DNA of 64,000 nucleotides from Nocardioides terrae (GCF_900112345.1 NZ_FOLB01000007.1:62001-126000); one strand, 5' to 3'; shown: positions 1-8,644, counted from the stretch's first letter. Numbers and translations are program-made. Notes: generated from the sequence alone by a model not told the origin.

Positions 1-1773
1 CGCCGCGCCCAGGCACACGCGGCGCTCGCGGCGGTGCTCGGCGCCCACCCCGACCGGGTCGTGTGGCACAGGGCCAGCTCGGTCTCGCGGCGCGACGAGC
101 CGATCGCGGTCGAGCTGGAGCAGGCCGCGTCGGAGGCGAGGAGCCGCGGCGCCTACGCCACCGCCATGGCGCGCATGGAACGGGCGGCGGCACTGAGCCC
201 GGACCCGCTGGACGAGGCGGCACGGCTGCTCGGCGCCGCCGAGTACGGCTACGAGCTGGGCAGGTTCGCACACGTCGAGGACATCACCGCGCGGGTGACC
301 CGGATGACGCTCCGACCGCGGGACCGGTCCCGGCTGATCCGGCTGACCGGGGTGTTCCACGACGGGGCGAGCAGCGAGCCCGAGGAGATCCTGCACCTCG
401 TCGGCCTGGCCCGGCAGGCGGCGCAGGAGAGCGACGTCGAGGTCGCGATGCAGCTGCTGTTCGGCGCCGCCCGGAGGGTCTGGTGGCGAGACCCCGGCGA
501 GGTGGTACGCCGTGAGATCGTCTCGGCGGTCCGTGCGGTGCCGCTCCCAAGCGGCGACCCCCAGGTGCTGGCGGTGCTCGGGCTGGCCGAGTCGCTCGAC
601 CTGACGCCCGAGCTCATCACCGAGATCGACCGCGCGCCGCTCGACGCCGGCGGCCGGGGCGACGTGGCCGCGCTGCTCGGCATCGCCGCGTTCTGCGCCG
701 GCGACTTCCTCCGGGCCGACTCCTTCCTCTCGCTGGCCATCCACCACCTGCGCGGCGAGGGCCGGCTCGCTCTGCTCGGAGAGGCGCTCGCGATCCGGTC
801 CTGGGCGGAGATCAACCTCGGTGTCTTCGACCCGGCCCGCTCCGCCGACGAGGCGATGCGGCTCGCCGACGAGACCGGCCAGCGGGTGTGGGCAGGCACC
901 GCGCGACTCGCCGCCACCTTCATCGACGCGGTGAGCGGTCACTGGACCGCACGTCACGAGCTGCTCGTCCACGCCGAGCAGACCGCACTCCAGCTGCCGA
1001 ACGCGAGCTCCTCGCTCCTCGCGGGCGCGCAGCTGGTGCGAGGGGTCGGGGACCTCGGCGCGGACCGGCCCGATCAGGCGTACGGCGAGCTGTCCCGGGT
1101 CTTCACCCCCACCGATCCGGCGTACCAGCGCGTGCAGCAGCTGTGGACGATCGGCTACCTCTGCGAGGCGGGCGTCCGAGCCGGTTCTCGCGAGGACGCC
1201 CGCCGGACGCTCCGCGCCGTGGAGTCGCAGGTCGCCTCGCCGACCGCGACCGGCACGGCGATCACCCTCGCCTACGCCCGCGCAGTGCTGGCCGACGACG
1301 CCTCGGCCGAGGAGGAGTTCCGCAGCGCGCTGTCGGGCGCCGCGCAGGCCTTCCCCTGGCACCAGGCTCGGCTGCAGCTCGCCTACGGCTCCTGGCTGCG
1401 GCGTCAACGGCGGGTCACCGAGTCGCGCGATCCGCTCCGCTCCGCGCGTTCGACGTTCGACGCCCTCGGCGCGAAGCCGTGGGCGCAACGCGCCGACCAG
1501 GAGCTGCGGGCCACCGGCGAGCGTGGCTGGCAACCGACCGCGAACGCACGCGAGCAGCTGTCGGCGCAGGAGGCCCAGATCGCCGGGCTCGCCGCGCAGG
1601 GCCTCTCCAACCGGGAGATCGGGCAGCGGCTCTTCCTGTCCCACCGCACGGTCGGCTCGCACCTCTACAGGATCTTCCCGAAGCTCGGCGTGACCAGCCG
1701 GCAACAGCTCGCCGGCCTCCTCTCCGATCCCCCCGGCGGCCTGCTCATCCGGCAACGACAGTCATCCGACTGA
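1..1773 (+). CDS. LuxR-family transcriptional regulator, 5' end outside window
   Basis: The reading frame is open from base 1, so the N-terminus lies upstream. The visible 590 residues are an alpha-helical, Ala/Leu-rich repeat region resembling TPR-type arrays, followed by a C-terminal LuxR/GerE helix-turn-helix (LSAQEAQIAGLAAQGLSNRE, then RTVGSHLYRIFPKLGV). This is the layout of the large LAL-type regulators, in which an N-terminal AAA ATPase module precedes the repeats; that ATPase would lie in the missing part. The target genes are unknown. The next gene is 80 bp downstream with its own likely promoter. Confidence 0.85.
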   Translation, partial: RRAQAHAALAAVLGAHPDRVVWHRASSVSRRDEPIAVELEQAASEARSRGAYATAMARMERAAALSPDPLDEAARLLGAAEYGYELGRFAHVEDITARVTRMTLRPRDRSRLIRLTGVFHDGASSEPEEILHLVGLARQAAQESDVEVAMQLLFGAARRVWWRDPGEVVRREIVSAVRAVPLPSGDPQVLAVLGLAESLDLTPELITEIDRAPLDAGGRGDVAALLGIAAFCAGDFLRADSFLSLAIHHLRGEGRLALLGEALAIRSWAEINLGVFDPARSADEAMRLADETGQRVWAGTARLAATFIDAVSGHWTARHELLVHAEQTALQLPNASSSLLAGAQLVRGVGDLGADRPDQAYGELSRVFTPTDPAYQRVQQLWTIGYLCEAGVRAGSREDARRTLRAVESQVASPTATGTAITLAYARAVLADDASAEEEFRSALSGAAQAFPWHQARLQLAYGSWLRRQRRVTESRDPLRSARSTFDALGAKPWAQRADQELRATGERGWQPTANAREQLSAQEAQIAGLAAQGLSNREIGQRLFLSHRTVGSHLYRIFPKLGVTSRQQLAGLLSDPPGGLLIRQRQSSD

Positions 1774-1796
1774 AGCCGGGCGGCCCTCCGCCTCCC

Positions 1797-1802
1797 TAGG
1801 GT
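1797..1802 (+). promoter_or_regulatory. Candidate -10 box upstream of the hydrolase/SDR pair
   Basis: TAGGGT lies 52 bp before the GTG at 1855. It would give a short 5' UTR carrying the GAGGGAG ribosome-binding site. No strong -35 was recognised. This is pattern inference only. Confidence 0.35.
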
Positions 1803-1854
1803 CGGCAACGCCGCCGGATGCATCCCGCAACCGGCACGAGCGAGGGAGCCGATC

Positions 1855-2646
1855 GTGGGAACACCTGTCCTCTTCATCCATGGACTATGGCTGCATGCCT
1901 CGTCGTGGGAGCCGTGGGTGACCCGCTTCCAGGACGAGGGGTACGACGCGCAGGCCGTCGGCTGGCCCGGCGACCACGACACCGTCGAGGAGTCCCGGCG
2001 TGACCCCGAGGCGATCGCCGACCACGGCATCGACGACGTGGTCGAGCACGTCGCCGGCGTCATCAGGGGGCTGCCCGAGCTGCCGATCCTGGTCGGCCAC
2101 TCGTTCGGTGGGATGATCGCCCAGCGGCTGCTCGGCCAGGACTGCGCCAGGGCAGCGATCGCGATCGACGCCGCCCAGATCAAGGGGGTGCTGCCGCTGC
2201 CGCTGTCGGCGTTGCGGGCCACGCTCCCGGTCTTCAAGAACCCCGCCAACAAGCACCGGGCCGTCTCCCTGACCGCCGAGCAGTTCCGCTTCGCCTTCGG
2301 GAACGCGGTCTCGGAGGAGGAGTCGGACCAGCTCTTCGAGCGCTGGACCATCCCGGCGCCCGGCCGGCCGCTGTTCGAGGCCGCCGCGGCGAACTTCAAC
2401 CCCCACTCGCCGGCGAAGGTCAACACCGCCAACCAGGCCCGCGGCCCGCTGCTGCTCATCGCCAGCGGCAAGGACCACACCGTGCCCGAGACCGTCACCC
2501 GCGCGACGCTCAAGCAGTACCGCCACTCCGAGGCGGTGACCGACCTGGAGACCTTCCCCGACCGGGGCCACTCGCTGACCATCGACTCCGGGTGGGCCGA
2601 GGTGGCCGACACCTGCCTGAAGTGGCTGCGAGGGCAGTCGCTGTGA
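1855..2646 (+). CDS. Alpha/beta-hydrolase
   Basis: A 263-aa alpha/beta-hydrolase fold enzyme. The oxyanion region is near FIHGLW, the nucleophile elbow is GHSFGG with Ser83, and the acid and base are probably Asp207 (GKDH) and His239 (DRGHS). The GTG start is preceded by GAGGGAG at proper spacing. It has no signal peptide, so it is probably cytosolic. The stop overlaps the next gene's start (GTGA), so it is translationally coupled to a short-chain dehydrogenase. The pair may process one ester or ketone substrate, but the substrate cannot be inferred. Confidence 0.85.
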   Translation: MGTPVLFIHGLWLHASSWEPWVTRFQDEGYDAQAVGWPGDHDTVEESRRDPEAIADHGIDDVVEHVAGVIRGLPELPILVGHSFGGMIAQRLLGQDCARAAIAIDAAQIKGVLPLPLSALRATLPVFKNPANKHRAVSLTAEQFRFAFGNAVSEEESDQLFERWTIPAPGRPLFEAAAANFNPHSPAKVNTANQARGPLLLIASGKDHTVPETVTRATLKQYRHSEAVTDLETFPDRGHSLTIDSGWAEVADTCLKWLRGQSL

Positions 2647-3431
2647 AGCTCGAGCTCGACGGGCGTACGGCGGTGGTGACCGGCGCGAGCAAGGGCATCG
2701 GCCTCGCCGTCGCCCACGCCCTGCGCGGCGAGGGGGCGAACGTGGTCGCCGGCGCGCTGACCGGCTCACCCGAGCTGACCGCGCTGACCGAGGACGGCCA
2801 CACGGTCGAGGTGCTCGGCGACCTGACCACCGCGAGCGGGTGCCAGGACCTGGTGGACCGGGCGGTGGACCGTTTCGGCGGCATCGACGTGCTCGTCAAC
2901 AACGTCGGAGGCGTGCACCCACGGACCGACGGCTTCCTGGCCGTCACCGACGAGGACTGGCAGTGGGCGGTCGAGGTCAACCTGTTCTCCGCCGTCCGCG
3001 CGACGCGCGCGGCCCTCCCCCACCTCTTGCGGGCGGCGCCCTCGACGATCGTCACGATCTGCTCGGTGAACGCCACACTGCCCGACCCGGGAGTCATCGA
3101 CTACAGCGCCGCCAAGGCCGCGTTGCGCAGCTTCACCAAGTCGCTGTCGAAGGAGGTCGGCCCGGCCGGCGTACGGGTCAACACGGTCAGCCCCGGCCCC
3201 GTCGAGACCGCCCTCTGGCTCGGCGCCGGCGGCGTCGCCGACACCATCAGCCGGGCGCAGGGCGTCGACGCCGCGGACGTGAGGCAGGCGGCCGTCGCCG
3301 GTACGCCGACCGAGCGTTTCACCCGGCCGGACGAGGTCGCCCAGGTCGTCCTGCTCCTCGCCTCCACCACTGCGGGCAACATCACCGGGGCCGACGTGCT
3401 GATCGACGGGGGCATGGTCACCACCATGTAG
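2643..3431 (+). CDS. Short-chain dehydrogenase/reductase (SDR)
   Basis: A 262-aa classical SDR. The cofactor motif TGASKGIG is at residues 13-20, NNVGG is at 86-90, and the catalytic Ser141, Tyr154 and Lys158 (YSAAK) are present. The C-terminal ADVLIDGGM is typical of FabG-like oxidoreductases. I chose the GTG at 2643 because it overlaps the hydrolase stop in a GTGA arrangement and places the Rossmann motif at the usual position. A longer in-frame start at 2592 would lie inside the hydrolase gene. The substrate is unknown. Confidence 0.85.
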   Translation: MKLELDGRTAVVTGASKGIGLAVAHALRGEGANVVAGALTGSPELTALTEDGHTVEVLGDLTTASGCQDLVDRAVDRFGGIDVLVNNVGGVHPRTDGFLAVTDEDWQWAVEVNLFSAVRATRAALPHLLRAAPSTIVTICSVNATLPDPGVIDYSAAKAALRSFTKSLSKEVGPAGVRVNTVSPGPVETALWLGAGGVADTISRAQGVDAADVRQAAVAGTPTERFTRPDEVAQVVLLLASTTAGNITGADVLIDGGMVTTM

Positions 3432-3480
3432 GCGGGGTCCGGACGCTGGCGTCTCGCCGACCCGGGACGGACCATCAAGT

Positions 3481-3527
3481 GCTGGCAGGTGCCGTTTCGC
3501 GCCGCCCCTCATCTGGCATCTGCCGGC
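3481..3527. repeat. 47-bp hairpin element, copy 1
   Basis: The left arm GCTGGCAGGTGCC (3481-3493) is followed by a 21-nt loop ending in ATCT, then the right arm GGCATCTGCCGGC (3515-3527). The arms are imperfect inverted repeats, and each contains its own near-palindrome GGCANNTGCC. A second copy with identical length and loop size is at 47699-47745. It sits in the 196-bp gap between convergent genes. Confidence 0.75.
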
Positions 3528-3589
3528 AGTCAGACAGATGTCGGCCGCCATGCCGACTCGAACAGCAGCACGGGGAGCAGGCGGCAGCG

Positions 3590-3626
3590 GCGAAGGGCGC
3601 CGGATCAGTGATCCGGGGCCCTTCGC
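3590..3626. terminator. Strong bidirectional hairpin terminator
   Basis: A 17-bp stem with a single mismatch (3590-3606 against 3610-3626, arms GCGAAGGGCGCCGGATC and GATCCGGGGCCCTTCGC) and a 3-nt AGT loop. It lies between the convergent SDR and acyl-CoA dehydrogenase genes, 2 bp from the latter's stop codon. There is no U tract, as is common for high-GC terminators. Confidence 0.7.
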
Positions 3627-3627
3627 G

Positions 3628-4791
3628 TCACAGACCCATGCTCTTGGCGATGATCGTCTTCATGACCTCGCTGGTGCCGCCGTAGATCCGGTTGACCCGG
3701 TTGTCGGCGTAGAGGCGCGCGACCGGGTACTCGTTCATGTAGCCGTAGCCGCCGTGCAGCTGCAGGCACCGGTCGATGACCTCGGAGGCGACCTCGGTGC
3801 AGAACAGCTTGGCCGACGCGGCCTCGGCGGCGGTCAGCTCGCCGGCGTCGAGCGCCTCGAGGGCGCGGTCGGCGACGGCCTGGGCGGCGTCCACCTTGGC
3901 CTGGCAGGCGGCCAGCTCGAACTTGGTGTTCTGGAAGGAGGCGACCTCCTTGCCGAACACGGTCCGCTGCTGGGTGTACTCCTGGGCGAACCGCACGGCG
4001 GCCGCCGCCTGAGCGTAGGCGCCGTAGGCGATGCCCCACCGCTCGGAGGGCAGGTTGCGCCCGAGGTAGGAGAAGCCCTGGTTCTCCTCGCCGAGCAGGT
4101 CCTCGGCCGGCACCACGACGTCGCTGAAAGACAGCTCGGCGGTGTCGGAGGTGCGCAGCCCGAGCTTGTCGAGCTTGCGGCCGACGACGTACCCCTCCGA
4201 CTTGGTGTCGACGGCGAAGAGCGAGATGCCGAAGCGGCGGTCGTCGTCCCGGGGCGGGGCGGTGCGGGCGCACACGATCACTCGGTCGGCGTGCACCCCG
4301 CCGGTGATGAAGGTCTTCGCGCCGTTGAGGACGTAGTGGCTGCCGTCGTCGGAGCGGCGGGCGCTGCTCTTCATCCCGGCCAGGTCCGAGCCGGTGCCGG
4401 GCTCGGTCATCGCCAGCGCCCACATCTCCTCGCCGGAGACGAACGCCGGGAGGAAGCGCTGCTTCTGCTCCTCGGTGCCGAGCATCTTGATGTAGGGCAG
4501 GGCGAGCAGCACGTGCACGCCCGAGCCGCCGAAGTTGACGCCGGCGCGCGCCGTCTCCTCGTACTGGATCGCCTCGAACTTGTGGCTCTCGAGCCCGGCG
4601 CCGCCGAACTCCTCGGGCACGTTGATGCCGAACAGGCCGAGCTCGGCCAGCTTGAAGTAGAACTCGCGCGGGACCAGCCCGTCGTCGAACCACTCCTGGT
4701 AGTGAGGTGCGACCTCGGCCTCGATGAAGGCCCGGAGGGTCTTGCGGAACGACTCGTGGTCCTCGTCGAAAACGGTACGGCGCATGGCCAC
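3628..4791 (-). CDS. Acyl-CoA dehydrogenase, LCAD-like
   Basis: A 387-aa FAD-dependent acyl-CoA dehydrogenase, full length for the family, for the first oxidation step of beta-oxidation or branched acyl catabolism. It has the substrate/FAD motif WALAMTEPGTGSD (residues 124-136) and LHGGYGYMNEYPVARLY near the C-terminus. The usual catalytic Glu of the EGT motif is Gly here (RIYGGTSE). A Glu at residue 250 in NLPSERW matches the alternative base position known for long-chain and isovaleryl enzymes. A palindromic operator lies directly upstream. The two Met codons at residues 1 and 3 are both possible starts; leaderless spacing favours the first. Confidence 0.9.
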   Translation of the reverse strand: MAMRRTVFDEDHESFRKTLRAFIEAEVAPHYQEWFDDGLVPREFYFKLAELGLFGINVPEEFGGAGLESHKFEAIQYEETARAGVNFGGSGVHVLLALPYIKMLGTEEQKQRFLPAFVSGEEMWALAMTEPGTGSDLAGMKSSARRSDDGSHYVLNGAKTFITGGVHADRVIVCARTAPPRDDDRRFGISLFAVDTKSEGYVVGRKLDKLGLRTSDTAELSFSDVVVPAEDLLGEENQGFSYLGRNLPSERWGIAYGAYAQAAAAVRFAQEYTQQRTVFGKEVASFQNTKFELAACQAKVDAAQAVADRALEALDAGELTAAEAASAKLFCTEVASEVIDRCLQLHGGYGYMNEYPVARLYADNRVNRIYGGTSEVMKTIIAKSMGL

Positions 4792-4792
4792 A

Positions 4793-4810
4793 CCCTACCG
4801 ACCGGTAGGG
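4793..4810. promoter_or_regulatory. Palindromic operator over the acyl-CoA dehydrogenase promoter
   Basis: CCCTACCG-AC-CGGTAGGG, a perfect inverted repeat with 8-bp arms. It fills almost the whole 20-bp gap before the acyl-CoA dehydrogenase start. The minus-strand -10-like TAGGGT is inside the right half and lies 6 nt from the ATG. The symmetry and position suggest a TetR-type repressor site; the regulator is not adjacent. Confidence 0.65.
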
Positions 4811-4811
4811 G

Positions 4812-5774
4812 TCAGGCCGCGACGACCCGGCTCCGGCCGTCCGCCTTGGCGCGATAGAGCGCGGCGTCGGCACGGGCGAGCACCGACGTGACGTCCTCGC
4901 CGGTACGCCGGGTGGCGGCGCCGATCGAGCACGTCTCGGCGCCCGGGACCGCGGCCATCACCTGCTGGGCGAGGGCGTGCGCGGACCCGTCATCGCTGCC
5001 GGGGAGGATCACGACGAACTCCTCGCCGCCCCAGCGCGCGACGAGCCCGTGCCCGTCGACGAGGGTCCGCAGCGCGGTGGCGAACTCGACGAGCAGGAGG
5101 TCGCCCCCCAGGTGGCCGTGGGCGTCGTTGTACCGCTTGAAGTGGTCGAGGTCCACGACGAGGAGCGACAGCGCGCCACCGTCGTCGGTGTCGACGAGCC
5201 ACTCGTCCCAGGCCCGGCGATTGGGGAGGCCGGTCAGCGCATCGGTCGCGGCGAGCCGGGCGACCTCGCTGCGGGCAGCGCGGAGGGAGGTCGTCAGCCA
5301 GGCGGGCAGCTCGGCGACGGAGATCCAGACCAGGGACGCGAGGCTGACCCGGACGAGCGCCTGGGACAGCGGCAGGTCGAAGGTCGACCACAGCGCCACC
5401 ACGGCGAACGGCCACACGATCAACGACGTCCACGGCCGCTGGGTGAGCCCGACGAAGAGGAAGCCGAGGACGATCACCCCCGTGCAGAGCGTGGCGGCGT
5501 GCGGCGCGACGTACGACTCGCCGGTCACGCCGAGCGTCACCATCACCGGCCAGACCAGCAGTACCCGACGCGACGCGGCACGGTGCACGAGCGTCCACAG
5601 GACCCAGGTGAGGCCGAGATAGGCGGCGAGCGAGGCCAGCTCGGGCGCATCGGAGGCCTCCTGGGTCGTCGTGCTGGCCGCGAAGCAGACCAGCGCGATG
5701 AACGAGACGCCGCCGGCGGCCGCGAGGTGCCAGGCGCGGTCGTCCGCAGCACCGGCCTTGTCGAGCCGCCACAT
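4812..5774 (-). CDS. Membrane-anchored diguanylate cyclase (GGDEF)
   Basis: A 320-aa protein. About five or six hydrophobic segments (residues ~17-160) are followed by a short linker and a GGDEF domain (~175-318). The signature ATDALTGLPNRR, the metal/GTP site DLDHFKRYND and the active-site GGEEF (249-253) are intact, so it should convert two GTP to cyclic di-GMP. No RxxD inhibitory I-site precedes GGEEF (DGHG at that spacing), which suggests no classical product inhibition. The N-terminal membrane region is probably sensory. Its stop is 18 bp from the operator of the next gene. Confidence 0.9.
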   Translation of the reverse strand: MWRLDKAGAADDRAWHLAAAGGVSFIALVCFAASTTTQEASDAPELASLAAYLGLTWVLWTLVHRAASRRVLLVWPVMVTLGVTGESYVAPHAATLCTGVIVLGFLFVGLTQRPWTSLIVWPFAVVALWSTFDLPLSQALVRVSLASLVWISVAELPAWLTTSLRAARSEVARLAATDALTGLPNRRAWDEWLVDTDDGGALSLLVVDLDHFKRYNDAHGHLGGDLLLVEFATALRTLVDGHGLVARWGGEEFVVILPGSDDGSAHALAQQVMAAVPGAETCSIGAATRRTGEDVTSVLARADAALYRAKADGRSRVVAA

Positions 5775-5852
5775 GCTCCGGCTCCTTCCGGGTCGAGCGT
5801 CGTCCGCCTCATCCTTGCAGGCCGCCCCAGAACCCGGGTTAGCGTGGCGACC

Positions 5853-6398
5853 ATGGCCCGAGCACTTCTCGCCCTGATGACCATGCTCCTACCGCTGCTG
5901 GCCGGCTCCCCCGCTGACGCCGTGCCGCTGCCCTCCAAGGCCCGGTGGCACGCCGACGTGAGGCAGGCGATGCAAGGGTCGATCCCCTACCTCGAAGCGC
6001 GGGCGGCGCGGGACGGCGGCCGCCTGGCCATCGTGCTCGATATCGACAACACCTCGCTCGCCACCGAGTACGACTGGCCGCGACCCGTGCGCCCGACGCT
6101 CCGGTTCGCCCGCCACGCGGACCGGCTCGGGATGGGCGTCTTCTTCGTGACCGGCCGTCACCGGGGGACGCTGGCGAACCCGCGCCGGGAGCTGCGTCGC
6201 GCGGGCTACGAGGTCACCGGCATGTGCGGGCGCGGACGCGGCGAGTCCCTGGTGCACAGCAAGAGGCGCTGCCGGCGGCAGATCGCCGCGAAGGGCTGGA
6301 CGATCGTCGCCAACGTCGGCAACCACCGCTCCGACCTGGTCGGCGGCGACTACGAGCGCGGCTTCCGGCTGCCGAGCTACGGCGGGCGGCTCAGCTGA
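5853..6398 (+). CDS. Secreted HAD-family acid phosphatase-like protein
   Basis: A 181-aa protein with an N-terminal signal peptide (hydrophobic ALLALMTMLLPLLAGS, probable cleavage after ADA) and a HAD superfamily IIIB/class B acid-phosphatase-like domain. Motif I is VLDIDNTSL (DxDxT) and motif II is FVTGRHRG. C-terminal NVGNHRSDLVGGDYERGFRLP corresponds to the third and fourth motifs. It is probably exported and removes phosphate from organic phosphates; the substrate is unknown. A TAGCGT box 7 nt before the ATG suggests a leaderless transcript. Confidence 0.8.
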   Translation: MARALLALMTMLLPLLAGSPADAVPLPSKARWHADVRQAMQGSIPYLEARAARDGGRLAIVLDIDNTSLATEYDWPRPVRPTLRFARHADRLGMGVFFVTGRHRGTLANPRRELRRAGYEVTGMCGRGRGESLVHSKRRCRRQIAAKGWTIVANVGNHRSDLVGGDYERGFRLPSYGGRLS

Positions 6399-7257
6399 CG
6401 CCGTTCCGCCCCCGGTGGCGCGGGACGTCGGGCCCGAGCATCTCGATCAGGTCCGCGATGACCTCGAGCGTTGACAGGGCGCGCTCAGCAGGGGTGGGCT
6501 CGACCCGAGGCGGCGCCGGGAGGGGCCGGTCGCGCCGCATGCCCGAGCGCTGCCCCATCCGCTCCTCGGCCATGTCGGTGAGGACCGTCACCTGGGCGCC
6601 CATCCGGATGAGCGCGCCGTAGGCGGCATGGCGGCGTACGTCGCCCCCGCGCGCCTCGTGCTCGACGAGCAGGCCGAGCATCCGGTCCGCGCGAGGCAGC
6701 AGGTCCGCGACCATCGCCAGCGCCGACGGCGGCACTCCCAACCGGACGAGCACGGCGGTGCCGTCCCGGATCGTCTCGTAGGCGTCGGCCAGGTCCGCCC
6801 TGACCAGCCGTCCGCGCGGCCCGCGCTCCTCGAAGTGGTCCTGGGCCCGGGTCAGGACGGCGAAGCCGCCGACGACCACGGCGATGGTGACGATCCCGGC
6901 AGCGAGCTCGGTCGCCCACCCGTGCCCGGGCTCGGCGAGGGTGGTGGTGAGCAGCGCCACCAGGACGGCACACACTGCGGTCACCGCGAACGTCGCGAGC
7001 GGGACCCAGACGTTCGCGTGCCGCCTCACGTCACGCACCTCGGCGAGCTCGCCCAACGTGTGCACCACGCGTCTGGTGCCGTGACGGTAGGCGGCGAGGC
7101 CGGCGCGCTCCTCCACGCGGCGGGCGAAGTCCCGGACCGTCGGGTCGTGGGCCCGGCGCACGTCCGGAATCCGCTCGCTGCCCGGTCCCGGGGTCGCCGA
7201 CACGACCGGCGGCGCGGAGGCGCGGTCGATCGGCGGATCGGCGGGGTCATCGAGCAC
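6391..7257 (-). CDS. Conserved hypothetical membrane protein
   Basis: A 288-aa protein with no family I can name. A hydrophilic N-terminus is followed by two adjacent hydrophobic segments (residues ~84-108 and ~118-138), then a cytosolic helical C-terminal domain rich in Arg, Glu and Ala. The C-terminal region looks alpha-helical and ends in a low-complexity Pro/Arg segment. Its end overlaps the convergent phosphatase gene by 8 bp. The start is uncertain because several in-frame starts exist before residue 40. Confidence 0.6.
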   Translation of the reverse strand: MLDDPADPPIDRASAPPVVSATPGPGSERIPDVRRAHDPTVRDFARRVEERAGLAAYRHGTRRVVHTLGELAEVRDVRRHANVWVPLATFAVTAVCAVLVALLTTTLAEPGHGWATELAAGIVTIAVVVGGFAVLTRAQDHFEERGPRGRLVRADLADAYETIRDGTAVLVRLGVPPSALAMVADLLPRADRMLGLLVEHEARGGDVRRHAAYGALIRMGAQVTVLTDMAEERMGQRSGMRRDRPLPAPPRVEPTPAERALSTLEVIADLIEMLGPDVPRHRGRNGVS

Positions 7258-7313
7258 ACCTCCCGATCGGCAGGGCGAGCCCCGGGCTGAGCGTCGACCG
7301 CTACCTTGGGCGC

Positions 7314-7940
7314 GTGCCCATCACCCGCGGCTTCAGCGGCCGGCCCCGGCGCGGCCGGCCTTCCCAGGACTCGACGCAACGGCTCCCGCCCGGCCAGTAC
7401 GACACCGGCGCCGAGTGGCCCACCCTGACCGCCGAGGTCACACCCCACCTGGTCGCTGACGAGTGGACGATGACCGTGGACGGCCTCGTCGACAATCCGC
7501 ACACGTGGTCGTGGCGGGACCTCCACGCCCTGCCAGGGTCGACGTACTTCGGCGACATCCACTGCGTGACCACCTGGTCCAAGCTCGACACCACCTTCAG
7601 CGGCATCAGCGTCGACACGCTCCTCGACATCGCGCGGCCGCGGCCCGAGGCGGCCCACGTCATGGCCCACTCGACCACCGGCTACACCACCAACCTCCCG
7701 CTCGACGACGTGCGCGGCGGCAGGGCCTGGCTCGTCTGGGAGTACGACGGCCGGCCGCTCCCGCCCGAGCACGGCGGCCCGGTCCGGCTGCTCGTGCCGC
7801 ACCTGTACTTCTGGAAGTCGGCCAAGTGGATCACCCGGCTGGAGCTGATGGAGCGCGACCGCCCGGGCTTCTGGGAGCAGAACGGCTACCACGACCGCGG
7901 CGACCCGTGGCTCGAGCAGCGCTACCAGGGCGACCCGTGA
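7314..7940 (+). CDS. Molybdopterin-dependent oxidoreductase (sulfite oxidase/MsrP-like)
   Basis: A 208-aa oxidoreductase molybdopterin-binding domain. Cys84 in DIHCVTTWSK is the expected molybdenum ligand, and PHLYFWKSAKWITRLEL is the conserved C-terminal segment. It has no signal peptide or Tat motif, unlike MsrP, so it is predicted to be cytosolic. The GTG start has TACCTT 6 nt upstream (leaderless). Its stop overlaps the start of a ferredoxin-reductase-type flavoprotein, its likely electron partner. Cofactor supply would rely on genes such as moaA, found at 48.5-49.5 kb. The substrate is unknown. Confidence 0.85.
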   Translation: MPITRGFSGRPRRGRPSQDSTQRLPPGQYDTGAEWPTLTAEVTPHLVADEWTMTVDGLVDNPHTWSWRDLHALPGSTYFGDIHCVTTWSKLDTTFSGISVDTLLDIARPRPEAAHVMAHSTTGYTTNLPLDDVRGGRAWLVWEYDGRPLPPEHGGPVRLLVPHLYFWKSAKWITRLELMERDRPGFWEQNGYHDRGDPWLEQRYQGDP

Positions 7941-8644
7941 CCGGCACGCCGGTCCAGGCGCCGACGGGAGCGTGGACGACGGGGACGCTGGTCGAGATCG
8001 ACCGCACCGACCGGCTGGTGCGGCTGCGCCTCGACGTGGCCGATCGGGTCGACCACCTGCCCGGGCAGCACTACGTCCTGCGCCTGCGCGCCGACGACGA
8101 CTACACCGCGTCGCGGTCCTACTCGGTCGCCTCCGACCCCGCCGACTCGCTGCTGGAGCTCATGGTGGAGTGCCTGCCCGGCGGCGAGGTCTCCGGCTTC
8201 CTGCACGACGAGGCGCGGGAGGGCGACGTCTTCGAGGTGCGCGGACCGATCGGCGGCTGGTTCACCTGGACCGGCGACGTCCCGATCGTCTGCGTCGGCG
8301 GCGGGACGGGCGTCGTGCCGTTCGTCGCGATGCTGCGGCACGCCCGCCGGATCGGCGCGGAGCGGCTGATCCGGGTGTGCGCGGTCGGTCGCACCCGCGC
8401 CGAGCTCCCCTACGCCGACGAGCTGCTCGCCGCGGGCGCGTTCGTCGCCCTCACGCGGGAGAACCTCGACGGCCGGGTCTCGGCGCCGCCGTACCTCGAC
8501 GAGCTCGAGCCGCTGGTCGCCGGGGCCGAGCGGGCCTACGTCTGCGGGTCCGTCGGCTTCGCGTCCTACGCAACCCGCCTGCTCGGCGAGGTGGGCGTGC
8601 GAGCGGACTCGATCAGGGTGGAGCAGTTCGGTGCGACGGCCTGA
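7937..8644 (+). CDS. FAD-binding oxidoreductase (ferredoxin-NAD(P)H reductase type)
   Basis: A 235-aa FNR-like reductase. The FAD motif is RSYSVAS, the pyridine-nucleotide motif is VCVGGGTGVVPFVAML, and the C-terminal VCGSVGFAS lines the NAD(P)H site. It lacks a 2Fe-2S domain. The GTG start overlaps the upstream TGA (GTGA), so it is translated together with the molybdopterin enzyme and probably passes electrons between NAD(P)H and its molybdenum centre. This cytosolic two-gene pairing recurs in actinobacteria. Confidence 0.85.
   Translation: MTGTPVQAPTGAWTTGTLVEIDRTDRLVRLRLDVADRVDHLPGQHYVLRLRADDDYTASRSYSVASDPADSLLELMVECLPGGEVSGFLHDEAREGDVFEVRGPIGGWFTWTGDVPIVCVGGGTGVVPFVAMLRHARRIGAERLIRVCAVGRTRAELPYADELLAAGAFVALTRENLDGRVSAPPYLDELEPLVAGAERAYVCGSVGFASYATRLLGEVGVRADSIRVEQFGATA

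Noticed and set aside
3538..4857. Long plus-strand frame opposite the acyl-CoA dehydrogenase
   Set aside because: The minus-strand frame has full family motifs. The plus-strand product is Val/Gly/Glu-rich shadow sequence.
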